Position numbers and translations under genes: made by a program
The notes under the pieces: generated by a model
Databases searched by the model: none
Told to the model about the DNA's origin: nothing
What the model saw: the letters and a program-made list of their open reading frames with translations, nothing else
Origin: Streptomyces sp. Tue6028
GTDB lineage: Bacteria; Actinomycetota; Actinomycetes; Streptomycetales; Streptomycetaceae
Length of the DNA stretch: 64,000 nucleotides
Reading direction: 5' to 3'
Assembly: GCF_002300165.1 (NCBI RefSeq)
Contig: NZ_MLCE01000016.1
Location: 1-64,000 of the forward strand
Shown here: piece by piece, positions 41,994-51,839 of the stretch
How the letters are laid out: each line of letters opens with the position of its first letter
How positions within the stretch are numbered: position 1 is the first letter of the stretch

Positions 41994-44261
41994 GTGCCCA
42001 GGTTCAGTGTCATCGTCCCCGCGTACAAGGTTCAGGCGTACCTGCACGAGTGCCTGCAATCAGTGCTCGGACAGTCCTACCCGGACCTCGAACTCATCGC
42101 CGTGGACGACTGCTCACCGGACGCCTGCGGCGCGATCATCGACGAGTTCGCGGCCCGCGACCCCCGCGTGCAGGCCCTGCACCTGCCCGAGAACGTGGGC
42201 CTGGGACGCGCCCGCAACGCGGCCCTGGAGCACGCCACCGGCGACTACCTGATCTTCCTGGACAGCGACGACACCCTCACCCCGGACGCGCTGCGCGCCA
42301 TCGCCGACCGGCTGAAGGAGACCGCCGAACCGGACGTCCTGGTCTACGACTACGCGCGCACGTACTGGTCCGGCGAGGCCGTCCGCAACCAGTTCGCGGG
42401 GCAGCTGACCGAGGAGGGCCCGGCACCGTTCCGGCTCGACGACCGGCCGGGGCTGCTGCGGGTCCTGATGGTGGTGTGGAACAAGGCGTACCGCCGGGAG
42501 TTCGTCGAGCGGGAGGGCTTCACCTTCCCTCCCGGCTACTACGAGGACACGCCCTGGACGTATCCGGTGCTCATGTCCGCCGAGTCGATCGCCACGCTCG
42601 ACCGGGTCTGCGTCCACTACCGGCAGCGGCGGCACGGCAGCATCCTCGGCACCAGCAGCCGCAAGCACTTCGACATCTTCGACCAGTACGACCGGGTCTT
42701 CGCGTACATCGACGCCCGCCCCGAACTGGCGCACTGGCGCCCGGTCCTGTTCCGCCGCATGACCGACCACTTCTCGACGGTGTTCCTCAAGCGGGGCCGG
42801 CTGCCGCGCGGCTCGCGGGCCGAGTTCCTGCGCAAGGCCCGTGTCCACTACCGCCGTTACCGCGCCCCGGGCGCCCCCGTCCGGCCACGCACCCGGGTGC
42901 GGCACACGCTGGTCGGCCTGGGCGCCCACCGCACGTATCGCCTGCTGTCCCTGGCGTCACGCTCGCGCCGCCTGGTCCTGCGCCGGTGCTCCGCCCTGCT
43001 GCGCACCGTACGGGCGGCCGCGCTCCAGCTGCACTACCGCGTCCAGCTCCGCCTTCCGCTGCGCTCCGACCGCGCCGTCTTCTCCAGCTACTGGGGCCGC
43101 GGCCACGGCTGCAACCCGGGCGCCCTGGAGGCCGCCTTCCGCAGCCACGCCCCGCACATCACCACCGCGTGGATCGCGCACCCCGAGCACCACCACACGA
43201 TCCCGGCCGCGACCCGCCGACTGCGCCCCGGCACGGCCGCGTACTGGACGGCACTAGCCCGCTCCAAGTACCTGGTGAACAACGTCAACTTCGACCGGAG
43301 GCTGGTCAAGCGGCGCGGCCAGATCATGATCCAGACACAGCACGGCACCCCGCTCAAGCACATGGGCCTCGATCTCCAGGACCGCCCGGCGGCGGCGCGC
43401 GGCACCGACTTCGCCGAGCTGCTGCGCAGCGCCGACAAGTGGGACTACTGCCTGTCCGCCAACCGCCACTCCACACTGGTGTGGGAACGCGTCTTCCCGT
43501 CCTCCTTCACGACGCTGGAGTACGGCATGCCCCGCAACGACGTGTTCCAGCAGGCGACTTCGGCGGACGTGTCGAGGCTGCGCGAGTCGCTCGGCATCCC
43601 GCAGGGCACGGTCGCCGTGCTGTACGCGCCGACGTACCGGGACTACCGGCGCACCCAGCGGCGCACCCTGGACCTGGAACGCGTCCTGCGCCGGCTCGGC
43701 CCGCGCTTCGTGGTGCTGACCCGCGCCCACCACTCGTACGAGGCGCCGCTCGCCCAGGCGGCCGGCGGGCGGCTCATCGACGTGTCGGACCATCCGAGCG
43801 TCGAGTCGCTGTGCCTCGCCTCGGACGCGCTGGTCACCGACTACTCGTCCCTGATGTTCGACTACGCGAGCCTCGACCGGCCGATCGTCGTGCACGCCGA
43901 CGACTGGGAGACGTACGAGGCCTCCCGCGGCACCTACTTCGACCTGCGGGCCTTCCCGCCGGGCGCGGTCGCGCGCAGCGAGGACGAACTGATCGACATC
44001 TTCGCCTCCGGTCACTGGCGCGGCTCGCGCTCGTCACAGCTGCGGGCCGCGTTCCGTGACCGGTTCTGTCCCTACGACGACGGACAGGCCGCCGAACGCG
44101 TGGTGCGCCGGGTGGTGCTCGGCGAGAGCGCCGGTCTGCCGCCGTTCGTCCCGGTCGCCGACCGCCACCCGGTCCCCTCGGCGATGGCCGCCCGCCCGAC
44201 GGCCGCCCTCACGACCGTCCCGGCACCGGGTGGTCCCGTCCCCGTCACCGAGAACCTCTGA
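41994..44261 (+). CDS. GT2-TagF fusion: glycosyltransferase plus polyol-phosphate transferase (paralogue 1)
   Basis: The product is 755 aa. GTG 41994 is chosen because it gives the same N-terminus (PRFSVIVP) as the two paralogues that follow; ATG 41967 is an alternative. Residues ~1-230 form a GT2 (GT-A fold) domain: VIVPAYK, AVDDCSPD, NVGLGRARN and the DxD-type FLDSDD. A basic linker leads to a C-terminal CDP-glycerol glycerophosphotransferase (TagF) domain from about 360: QTQHGTPLKHMG with the catalytic-type His, a second His in LTRAHHSY, and VTDYSSLMFDY for nucleotide binding. Such fusions add a sugar and a polyol phosphate during wall teichoic-acid-like synthesis at the inner membrane face. 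No membrane segment is seen. Confidence 0.9.
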   Translation: MPRFSVIVPAYKVQAYLHECLQSVLGQSYPDLELIAVDDCSPDACGAIIDEFAARDPRVQALHLPENVGLGRARNAALEHATGDYLIFLDSDDTLTPDALRAIADRLKETAEPDVLVYDYARTYWSGEAVRNQFAGQLTEEGPAPFRLDDRPGLLRVLMVVWNKAYRREFVEREGFTFPPGYYEDTPWTYPVLMSAESIATLDRVCVHYRQRRHGSILGTSSRKHFDIFDQYDRVFAYIDARPELAHWRPVLFRRMTDHFSTVFLKRGRLPRGSRAEFLRKARVHYRRYRAPGAPVRPRTRVRHTLVGLGAHRTYRLLSLASRSRRLVLRRCSALLRTVRAAALQLHYRVQLRLPLRSDRAVFSSYWGRGHGCNPGALEAAFRSHAPHITTAWIAHPEHHHTIPAATRRLRPGTAAYWTALARSKYLVNNVNFDRRLVKRRGQIMIQTQHGTPLKHMGLDLQDRPAAARGTDFAELLRSADKWDYCLSANRHSTLVWERVFPSSFTTLEYGMPRNDVFQQATSADVSRLRESLGIPQGTVAVLYAPTYRDYRRTQRRTLDLERVLRRLGPRFVVLTRAHHSYEAPLAQAAGGRLIDVSDHPSVESLCLASDALVTDYSSLMFDYASLDRPIVVHADDWETYEASRGTYFDLRAFPPGAVARSEDELIDIFASGHWRGSRSSQLRAAFRDRFCPYDDGQAAERVVRRVVLGESAGLPPFVPVADRHPVPSAMAARPTAALTTVPAPGGPVPVTENL

Positions 44262-44383
44262 ATCGGAGGCCACGTGCCCTCCAGCTCGTCGCGACCCACC
44301 CCGACGCGACCCACCACGTGGCGGCCCACCGGACGCCCCGGGCGTTGAGAACCGATCCCGGCGCCCCTGAGAGAAAGAGCAGA

Positions 44384-46552
44384 ATGCCCCGCTTCAGCGT
44401 CATCGTGCCCACCCATGGAGTCGCCGGACGCCTGTCCCAGGCCCTGGACTCGGTCCTCACCCAGTCCTTCGGCGACGTCGAGCTGATCCCGGTCTGCGAC
44501 GCGCCCCGGTCCCCGGCGGGCGAGGTCGCCGCCTCCTACGCCGCGCGGGACGGCCGGGTCTCACCGGTCCACTCGCCGCCGTCGGGCGGGCTGAGCGCGG
44601 CACGCAACGCCGGGATGGCGGTCGCGACCGGCACGTATCTGCTCTTCCTCGACGGCGACGACGTCCTGGTGCCGGGCGCGCTGGCGGTCCTGGACGCCGG
44701 ACTGCGCGACGACGGCGACGCGGACGTCCTCTGCTTCGCGCACGAGCGGGTGCACTGGTGGGAGGGCGAGTCGAGCGTCCCGCCACTCGACAAGGGCCCG
44801 CACGTCATCGGCGTGCACGTCCCGGCGTGGAGCGCGGCCTACCGGCGGGGCTTCCTCCAGGAGCAGGACCTCACCTTTCCCGACGGGCACTTCACGGACG
44901 CCGGCTGGGGCGGCCTGGTGGCCCTGGCGGGCGGGCGGACGGCGGTCCTGCGCTCGGTGTGCGTGCGGCATCACCTGCGGCGCCAAGGCAGCCGCGTCAA
45001 CGCGCCGGGTGAGCACCAGCTCGATCTCCTCGACCAAGTGGAGCTGGTGCTCACCCGTGCTTCCGCCCGGACCGCGGCGGTGCCCGCGGCCGTGTCGCAG
45101 GCACTGTTCGGCGGGCTGTTCGCCCTGGTGCTGAAGTCGGCCGCCCATCCGGCACGGGTGCCCGCGCGCCGCCGCCGGGCCTTCTTCCGCCGCGCCGGCC
45201 GGCTCTACCGGCGCCACCGCCCGGACGGCTTCCGGCCGCCCGAGGGCAGTCTCGGGGTGCAGCACCGGCTCCTCGCGGCCGGCGCGTACGGCGCGTTCCG
45301 GGCGCTGCGGGGCGCCAACCAGGGGGCGGCGCGGGCGATGCAGCGGTTGCCGCGACCGCGCGGCCTGCGCACCCGTGTCCGCTACGCGGCGCAGTTGCGC
45401 CGCCCGCTCGACGAGAACCTCGCCGTGTACTGCGCGTACTGGGGCCGCGGCTACGCCTGCAACCCTGCCGCGATCCATGCCAAGGCCCGCGAACTCGCCC
45501 CGCACATCCGCTCGGTGTTCCTCGTCGAGCCCGACGCGGTGGACGCGCTGCCGCCCGGCGTCGACCACGCGGTGATCGGCAGCCACCGGTCCTGGGAGCT
45601 GCTGGCCCGCGCCAAGTACCTGGTGAACAACGCCAACTTCGCGGACGCCGTCGTCAAGCGCCCCGGCAGCGTGCACGTGCAGACCCAGCACGGGACGCCG
45701 CTGAAGAAGATGGGGGTCGACCAGTCGACGTACCCGGTGGTGGCCGCGGCGACCGGCAGCTTCACCAAGCTGCTGAACCGGGTGGACCGCTGGGACTACA
45801 ACCTCTCCTCCAACCGTCACTCCACGCAGATGTGGGAGCGGGCCTTCCCGGGCACGTACGAGGCGCTGGAGTACGGCTATCCGCGCAACGACGTCTACTA
45901 CACGGCGACCGCCGAGGACGTGGCCCGGGTACGCCGGTCCCTCGGCGTCCCCGAGGGCGCGACGGCCCTGCTGTACGCGCCCACGCACCGCGACTACAGC
46001 ACCGGCTTCGAGTCCCGCCTGGACCTGGAGGCCTTCTGCGAGCAGCTCGGCGACGAGTTCGTCGTCCTGCTGCGCGCCCACTACTTCTATGACGCGGGCA
46101 CCGCGCGCGGCAGCGGCCGGATCATCGACGTGACCGGGCACCGGTCCTCGGAGGACGTCTGTCTGGCCGCCGACGCTCTGATCACGGACTACTCGTCGAT
46201 CATGTTCGACTACGCCAACCTCGACCGGCCGATCGTCGTGTACGCGGACGACTGGGAGGTCTACCGGGAGACGCGGGGCGTCTACTTCGACCTGCTCCAG
46301 GCGCCCCCGGGGCCGGTGGCGCGCACCCCTGGGGAGCTGGCCCGGGTCTTCGGCGACGGCATCTGGTCGGACGCGGTCTCGACAGCCCTGCGGGCCCGGT
46401 TCCGTGAGCGCTTCTGCCAGTTCGACGACGGAAGGGCCGCCGAACGGGTCGTCCGCAGAGTGCTGCTGGGCGAGTCGCGGGAGGCGATCCCGCCCGTCGT
46501 GCCGCTCGCCGAGCGCATCCCGGCCCCCGCCGCGACCCTGGTTAGGAGCTGA
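44384..46552 (+). CDS. GT2-TagF fusion (paralogue 2, divergent GT2)
   Basis: The product is 722 aa from ATG 44384, with a weak GAGA-type ribosome site; the longer frame is discarded by comparison with the paralogues. The GT2 domain keeps VIVPTHG and the metal-binding FLDGDD, but the usual AVDDCSPD is replaced by PVCDAPRSP and the NVGLGRARN segment by SGGLSAARN, so its sugar or acceptor probably differs. The TagF domain looks fully conserved: QTQHGTPLKKMG, LLRAHYFY and ITDYSSIMFDYANLDRP. It lies 122 bp after paralogue 1. A tandem duplication followed by divergence is the simplest history. Confidence 0.88.
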   Translation: MPRFSVIVPTHGVAGRLSQALDSVLTQSFGDVELIPVCDAPRSPAGEVAASYAARDGRVSPVHSPPSGGLSAARNAGMAVATGTYLLFLDGDDVLVPGALAVLDAGLRDDGDADVLCFAHERVHWWEGESSVPPLDKGPHVIGVHVPAWSAAYRRGFLQEQDLTFPDGHFTDAGWGGLVALAGGRTAVLRSVCVRHHLRRQGSRVNAPGEHQLDLLDQVELVLTRASARTAAVPAAVSQALFGGLFALVLKSAAHPARVPARRRRAFFRRAGRLYRRHRPDGFRPPEGSLGVQHRLLAAGAYGAFRALRGANQGAARAMQRLPRPRGLRTRVRYAAQLRRPLDENLAVYCAYWGRGYACNPAAIHAKARELAPHIRSVFLVEPDAVDALPPGVDHAVIGSHRSWELLARAKYLVNNANFADAVVKRPGSVHVQTQHGTPLKKMGVDQSTYPVVAAATGSFTKLLNRVDRWDYNLSSNRHSTQMWERAFPGTYEALEYGYPRNDVYYTATAEDVARVRRSLGVPEGATALLYAPTHRDYSTGFESRLDLEAFCEQLGDEFVVLLRAHYFYDAGTARGSGRIIDVTGHRSSEDVCLAADALITDYSSIMFDYANLDRPIVVYADDWEVYRETRGVYFDLLQAPPGPVARTPGELARVFGDGIWSDAVSTALRARFRERFCQFDDGRAAERVVRRVLLGESREAIPPVVPLAERIPAPAATLVRS

Positions 46553-46553
46553 C

Positions 46554-48767
46554 GTGCCCCGCTTCAGCATCATCGTCCCCGTCTTCAAGGTGCAGGGCTT
46601 CCTGCGCGAGTGCCTCGACTCGGTCCTGGAGCAGTCGTACACCGACCTGGAGGTCGTCGCGGTGGACGACTGCTCGCCGGACGGCTGCGGCGCCATCCTC
46701 GACGAGTACGCGGCCCTCGACCCGCGCGTCCGGGTGCTGCACCTGCCCGAGAACGTGGGGCTCGGCCGGGCCAGGAACGCCGGCATGCCGCACGCCACCG
46801 GCGACTTCCTGTTCTTCCTGGACAGCGACGACACGCTCACGCCGGGCGCGCTGCGCGCCATCGCCGACCGTCTCGACGAGACCGCCGACCCGGACGTGCT
46901 GGTCTTCGACTACGCCCGCACCTACTGGTGGGGAGGCACCCGCAGGAACGTGCTCGCCCGGCTGCTCACGACGGAAGGCACCTTCACCGCCGCCGAGCAG
47001 CCCGAGATCCTCGACCTGCTGATGGTGGTGTGGAACAAGGTCTACCGGCGGGAGTTCGTCGAACGCGAGGGCTTCGCCTTCCCGCCCGGCTACTACGAGG
47101 ACACGCCGTGGACGTTCCCGGTGATGCTCAGCGCGGGGCGGATCGCCACGCTGGACCGGATCTGTCTGGCCTACCGCCAGCGCCGCCAGGGCAACATCCT
47201 GTCCACCACGAGCCGCAAGCACTTCGACATCCACGACCAGTACCATCGGGTCTTCGCGTTCGTCGACTCCCGTCCCGAGCTCGCCGGGTGGCGCCCCTAC
47301 CTCCACCACAAGATGGGCGAGCACTGTCTCGACATCCTCTCCAAGCCGGACCGGCTCCCGGAGTCCGACAAACGGGAGTTCTTCCGGCTGACGGCGGCGC
47401 TGTTCCGCACCTTCCGCACGGGTCCCGTACCCGCCGAACTGCGCGTCCTGGAGGGCGGCTACGGGCGCTACCGGGTCCGGCGGGAGGCGGGGCGGGCGGT
47501 CCGTGAGCTCGGGCGTCGCGGCGCACAGGCACGCAAGGCCGCCGCGACGCGGGCCGGGCGGAGCTGGTCGGCCGTCCACGAGCACCGGCCGCTGGACCCG
47601 GATCTGGCGGTGTACTCGGCGTTCTCGCACCGGGGTGTGCTCGGCGACCCGGCGGCCGTGTACCGCGCGGCGCGCGAACTCGCCCCGCACATCCGGGGGG
47701 TGTGGGTGGTGCGCGACGAACAGCAGGCGGCACTGCTGCCCCCGGACGTCGAGCATGTGCTGCTCGACTCGCTGCGCTACCGCCGGATCACCGCGCGGGC
47801 CACGTACTTCGTCAACAACGTCAACTGGCCCGGCGCGCTGGCCAAGCGCCCCGGCAGCGTCCATATCCACACCCACCAGGGCACCCCGCTCAAGCACATG
47901 GCGGCCGATCTGCTCGACAAGCCGGGCGCCCGGCACGGCATCGACGTGCCGCAGATGCTGCGCCGCGCCGACCGCTGGGACTACAGCCTGGTCGCCAACC
48001 GCCACTCCGAACTGGTCTGGGACCGCGCCTACCCCTGCCACTTCGCCTCGCTGCGCACCGGCAGTCCGCGCAACGACGTCCTGGTGCGCGCCCGGTCCGG
48101 GGACGGCACGGCGGCTGCCGCGGTCCGCGCCCGCCTCGGCATCCCGGACGGCCGGCAGGTGGTGCTGTACGCGCCGACGCGCCGTGACTACGTCCGGGGC
48201 GGCCACGCGGACCGGCTCGACCTGGCCCGCTTCGCCGACGACCTCGGCGACGGCCGCACGCTCGTCGTACGGCTGCATCCGTCGCTCACGGACGGCCCGG
48301 CGCGCGGGATGGGGCTGTCGGAGCTGCACCGGCGCGGCGTCGTCGTCGACGCGACGGACGAGCCGCACGTCGAGGACCTGATGCTCGCCTCCGACGTCCT
48401 GATCACGGACTACTCGGCCCTCATGTTCGACTACGCCAACCTGGACCGGCCGATCGTCGTGTACGCGGACGACTGGGGCGCCTATGCGGCGAGCCGGGGC
48501 GCGTACTTCGACATCACCGCCGACGCGCCCGGCCATGTGGCGGGCTCCTACCGGGAACTGGCGAGGCTGTTCGACTCCCAGGCGTGGCGGGACGACGAGT
48601 CGGCACGGCTGCGGGCCGGATTCCGGGCGCGGTTCTGCGAGTTCGACGACGGGCTGGCCGCCGAGCGGGTGGTGCGGACGCTGATGCTCGGCGAGCGGCC
48701 CGGCGAGCCGGCCTCGGTCGTCACGGTGCCCGCGCAGGCGGCGCACGACGCCGTCACCGCCTCGTGA
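46554..48767 (+). CDS. GT2-TagF fusion (paralogue 3, altered TagF catalytic motif)
   Basis: The product is 737 aa. GTG 46554 is supported by TTAGGAG spaced 6 bases and by starting just past the preceding stop. The GT2 domain is nearly the same as in paralogue 1 (AVDDCSPDGCG, NVGLGRARN, FLDSDDTLTPGALRAIADRL). In the TagF domain the otherwise invariant QTQHGTPLK reads HTHQGTPLK: the His before GTP is Gln, with a His one place earlier. The second histidine (VVRLHPS) and ITDYSALMFDYANLDRP are kept. If His in HGTP is the base, as shown for staphylococcal TagF, this copy may be inactive as a polymerase or have shifted chemistry. Confidence 0.88.
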   Translation: MPRFSIIVPVFKVQGFLRECLDSVLEQSYTDLEVVAVDDCSPDGCGAILDEYAALDPRVRVLHLPENVGLGRARNAGMPHATGDFLFFLDSDDTLTPGALRAIADRLDETADPDVLVFDYARTYWWGGTRRNVLARLLTTEGTFTAAEQPEILDLLMVVWNKVYRREFVEREGFAFPPGYYEDTPWTFPVMLSAGRIATLDRICLAYRQRRQGNILSTTSRKHFDIHDQYHRVFAFVDSRPELAGWRPYLHHKMGEHCLDILSKPDRLPESDKREFFRLTAALFRTFRTGPVPAELRVLEGGYGRYRVRREAGRAVRELGRRGAQARKAAATRAGRSWSAVHEHRPLDPDLAVYSAFSHRGVLGDPAAVYRAARELAPHIRGVWVVRDEQQAALLPPDVEHVLLDSLRYRRITARATYFVNNVNWPGALAKRPGSVHIHTHQGTPLKHMAADLLDKPGARHGIDVPQMLRRADRWDYSLVANRHSELVWDRAYPCHFASLRTGSPRNDVLVRARSGDGTAAAAVRARLGIPDGRQVVLYAPTRRDYVRGGHADRLDLARFADDLGDGRTLVVRLHPSLTDGPARGMGLSELHRRGVVVDATDEPHVEDLMLASDVLITDYSALMFDYANLDRPIVVYADDWGAYAASRGAYFDITADAPGHVAGSYRELARLFDSQAWRDDESARLRAGFRARFCEFDDGLAAERVVRTLMLGERPGEPASVVTVPAQAAHDAVTAS

Positions 48768-50047
48768 GGCCGCGCTCGCCCCGGTTCTGGGTGCTCGTCC
48801 TGGCCACCGTGTTCGCGCTGCTCCAGCTCGCCAACGTCACCGGCCGGGACACCCCCGACACCAAGAACTACCTCTCGTACGCGCTGAGTCTGCGCGGCGA
48901 GAGCAAGCACGACGCCGCGGCGGCCACGATCGACTACGCCTGTGCGGGCAAGGTGGCGATCGCGCACCGCAACCACGACGTGGACGTGATCCGCTTCCAC
49001 GCCGCCAGCCCTGACGCGCGGGTGCTGGCGGAGTGCCGGCGCGACCAGTGGCGGGGGGTGTCGAAGCGGCTGGCGGCCGGGGAGACGGCCGGGCACACCG
49101 TGCCGTTCATGCCGCCCCGGTTCATGCGGATCTTCGAGGTGCGGCCGGGCTATCCGGTGCTGCTGGTGCCGTTCATCACGGTGCTGGGGGTGACGTGGGG
49201 GCTGTGGGCGTCGGCTGTCGTCATCACGGTCGCCGGGGGCGTCCTCGCCTTCCTCGTGCTGCGCAGCCTGCGCGCCTCCACCGTGACGGCGCTGACCGGG
49301 CAGGCCCTGTTCTACGTCCTTCCGTGCGGCACGACGGCCATGCGCCCGATGACGGAGGGGCTGTTGCTGACGCTGACCCTCGCCGCCCTGTGGGGCTGCG
49401 CGCTGGTGCTGGAGGGCCGGGAGCGGGCCGGGACCTGGCTCGTCGGGGCGGCTCTGGCGCTGCTGTTCACGGTGAAGCACTCGCAGGCGCTGTTCCTCGG
49501 CCTGTGCCTCGCGGGTGGATGCGCGCTGCTCTGCGTGCGCCGGCGGCGGTGGTCGGGCCCGCTGCGGACGCTCGCGGTGGTCGGCGGGTGCGGGGCGGCG
49601 GCCACGGTCCTGCTGGCGAGGGTGCTGCACTACCCGTCCGAGACCGAGAGCCTCCAGGATCTGCTGACGAACCACTTCGCGCGTCCCGACCGCGTCCGGG
49701 TGTGGCCGGAGTTCTTCCATCTGCAGTTCAACTTCTGGCTGGAGTGGCTGCGCCGCCAGTTGTGGGAGCCGCTGCTGCCGGCGGCGCTGGCGGCCGCCGC
49801 GTGGGGCGTGCTGCGTCGGCGTCCGGCCTTCGGCGTCCTCGTGCTGGCGGCGGCGTTCACCGGGGTCCTCAACCAGGCCGGGCACCCCGACATCAACATC
49901 TGGGGCGACCGGCTGATCGTGCTGGTGTGGCTGCTGCCGGTGGTGGGACTGCCGCTGCTCCTGGAGGAGGCCGTAGGGCCGCGGTTGCGGGCGGCGGGCG
50001 CCACCGTGCCGGGACCGCTGCGCAGGGACACCGAGGTCGCTCGATGA
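48764..50047 (+). CDS. Integral membrane GT-C-like glycosyltransferase
   Basis: The product is 427 aa from GTG 48764, whose start overlaps the preceding stop (GTGA), so it is made with GT2-TagF paralogue 3. A first membrane helix (FWVLVLATVFALLQLANV) is followed by an external loop with GRDTPDTKNYLSYAL; an Asp in this first loop is the catalytic-type feature of GT-C enzymes that use polyprenyl-phosphate sugars. About eight more hydrophobic segments follow. It resembles the PMT/ArnT/GT39-like group but cannot be placed exactly. It probably decorates the polymer on the outer side of the membrane. Confidence 0.8.
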   Translation: MRPRSPRFWVLVLATVFALLQLANVTGRDTPDTKNYLSYALSLRGESKHDAAAATIDYACAGKVAIAHRNHDVDVIRFHAASPDARVLAECRRDQWRGVSKRLAAGETAGHTVPFMPPRFMRIFEVRPGYPVLLVPFITVLGVTWGLWASAVVITVAGGVLAFLVLRSLRASTVTALTGQALFYVLPCGTTAMRPMTEGLLLTLTLAALWGCALVLEGRERAGTWLVGAALALLFTVKHSQALFLGLCLAGGCALLCVRRRRWSGPLRTLAVVGGCGAAATVLLARVLHYPSETESLQDLLTNHFARPDRVRVWPEFFHLQFNFWLEWLRRQLWEPLLPAALAAAAWGVLRRRPAFGVLVLAAAFTGVLNQAGHPDINIWGDRLIVLVWLLPVVGLPLLLEEAVGPRLRAAGATVPGPLRRDTEVAR

Positions 50048-50206
50048 GGTGAATCCCGGCTAGCGCGTTGACCTTCGCGGGAATATACGGCAAATGCCGC
50101 AACCCGCCCTGGTCCGCCCGCCCTCCCGCGCCCGCGTCCGCCCGCGGGACCGCACCCGGCCCCGCCCGCTCCCCGGGCGGGTCCCGGCACCGGCGGGGCG
50201 GCTCCG
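50048..50206. other. Intergenic region between two membrane glycosyltransferase genes
   Basis: This 159-bp gap has an A/T-richer patch at 50060-50100 with a TTGACC at 50068-50073, a possible -35 for the next gene without a clear -10. A small CGGCAAATGCCG dyad follows. Confidence 0.4.
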
Positions 50207-51817
50207 GTGAGCGCCGACGTCCTCGTCCGGCGGGTCGCGCACGGCGCGACCGCGCTGCGCGGCGGATCCTCCTGGCGGCCCACCCCGTACCAGCTGTTCG
50301 GCGGTCTGTTCTTCCTGGTGATGACGCTGGCGTACTGGCGCGTCCCGCTGTGCTGCGACGCCGGCCAGCACGCGGCCGTCGTCGAACGCCTCAAGGCGCA
50401 CCTGCTCAGCCCTCGGCATCCGATGGCGGACCTGCCCGGCGAGGGCAGTCCGTACTACTCGCCGTACGCCGTGGCACAGGGGGCCTTCGCCCGGCTGACC
50501 GGGCTGGGCGGCTGGGCGGTGGTACGGCTGTCGGGGCCCTTCAACCTGCTCGTGCTGCTGACGGGCATCGGCCGGTTCGTCCGTGTCCTGACGCCCCGCC
50601 CGTGGGCGCCGGTGCTGGGGCTGGGCGCGATGGTGCTGCTGTGGGGCACCGAACGGGCCTGGTGGAGCGGCTATCTCGGACTGATGTCGATGACGGGCAA
50701 CCTGGGCTACCCGTCGACGTTCGCCATCGGACTGGCCTTCTGGGCCTGGGCGCTGACGGGCGCGCGCGCCGGGGGGACCGGCGGCCCCGTCCGCTACGTC
50801 GGGCCGAGCGGACTCGGCAGCGCCTCCGGATACGCGGGGGTCGGCGCCCTGTACGGGCTGATCGTGCTCGTGCACCCGATCACGTCGATCGCGGCCGTGC
50901 TCGGCGCGGTCGCGTTCGTGGCGGGATGGTGGCGTGGGGCGGGGACCGGCGCCGGACCGGCGGCGTGGAGCACGGCGGCGGTCGCGGGCCGCTGGCTGCT
51001 GGCCGGTGCGGCGGCCCTGCTGGTCGCCGCCTGCTGGCCGTACTTCGACGTCTTCGCGCTGGCCGGCGACCGCAGCGTGGACGCGATGCACGAGCGGCTC
51101 TACGAAGGGATGCCCGGGCACTTCTGGCTCGCGCTGACCGGGGTTCCCGCGCTGTGGCTGCGGGCGCGACGGGCCGAACGGGAGGCGGGGCACCGGTGGC
51201 GTGACCCGCTGGTGCTGATGTTCGCGCTGGAGTGCCTGGCGGTGGCGTACGGCTGGGTCAGCGGGCACTACACGTACGGCAGGATCCTCGGGCTGACGCT
51301 GGTGCCGCTCCAGTTCGCGCTCGGGGTGGAGCTGGCGGCGCCGCGGCCGTGGCCCCGGTGGCGGCGCGGCCTCGGTCTGGTGGCGACGGCGGGGGCGTGC
51401 GCCGGTTTCCTCACCGTGCAGGCCGGCGCGGTCGTGCCGCCCGCGCTCGACCCGGTCGGCTTCGACCAGCCGCCGCGGTGGCCGACGTACGCCTGGGCGG
51501 CGCGGCACATCGAGCCCGGCGAGGCGGTCATCACCGACGGGTACTACGCCGTCCATCTGATCTCGGGCTACGGACCGGACCTCGCCGCGCCCGCCTGGCC
51601 CGACCCCGCCCTGGACGAGGGCGAGCGGCTGCGGCGGCTCGCGGCGGTCCGTTCCTATCTCGACCCGGCGTCGACCCGGGCCGAACGCACCGCCGTCGCC
51701 CGCCGGTACCACGTCCGCTGGCTGCTGCTGACGCGCTGGCGGAAGGTCCCCGAGGAGGCGACGGTGGTGGCGTGGAGCCGGGAGACGGGCGAGGTGCTGG
51801 CCCGGGTGGGGCCCTGA
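50207..51817 (+). CDS. Integral membrane protein, GT-C-like
   Basis: The product is 536 aa from GTG 50207. A first membrane helix is followed by LCCDAGQHAAVVERLKAHLL; the Asp in this loop and the overall ~10-11 helix layout suggest a GT-C glycosyltransferase. A second external region contains WWSGYLGLMSMTGNLGYPS. The C-terminal ~110 residues after the last helix form an external soluble domain (PTYAWAARHIEPGEAVITDG, LLLTRW), as seen in ArnT/GT39 proteins. The substrate is unknown; a role in the same wall polymer is inferred from location. It converges on the ohr gene, whose stop is 23 bp away. Confidence 0.75.
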   Translation: MSADVLVRRVAHGATALRGGSSWRPTPYQLFGGLFFLVMTLAYWRVPLCCDAGQHAAVVERLKAHLLSPRHPMADLPGEGSPYYSPYAVAQGAFARLTGLGGWAVVRLSGPFNLLVLLTGIGRFVRVLTPRPWAPVLGLGAMVLLWGTERAWWSGYLGLMSMTGNLGYPSTFAIGLAFWAWALTGARAGGTGGPVRYVGPSGLGSASGYAGVGALYGLIVLVHPITSIAAVLGAVAFVAGWWRGAGTGAGPAAWSTAAVAGRWLLAGAAALLVAACWPYFDVFALAGDRSVDAMHERLYEGMPGHFWLALTGVPALWLRARRAEREAGHRWRDPLVLMFALECLAVAYGWVSGHYTYGRILGLTLVPLQFALGVELAAPRPWPRWRRGLGLVATAGACAGFLTVQAGAVVPPALDPVGFDQPPRWPTYAWAARHIEPGEAVITDGYYAVHLISGYGPDLAAPAWPDPALDEGERLRRLAAVRSYLDPASTRAERTAVARRYHVRWLLLTRWRKVPEEATVVAWSRETGEVLARVGP

Positions 51818-51839
51818 GCCGTCACAGCCGGCCGGGCGA

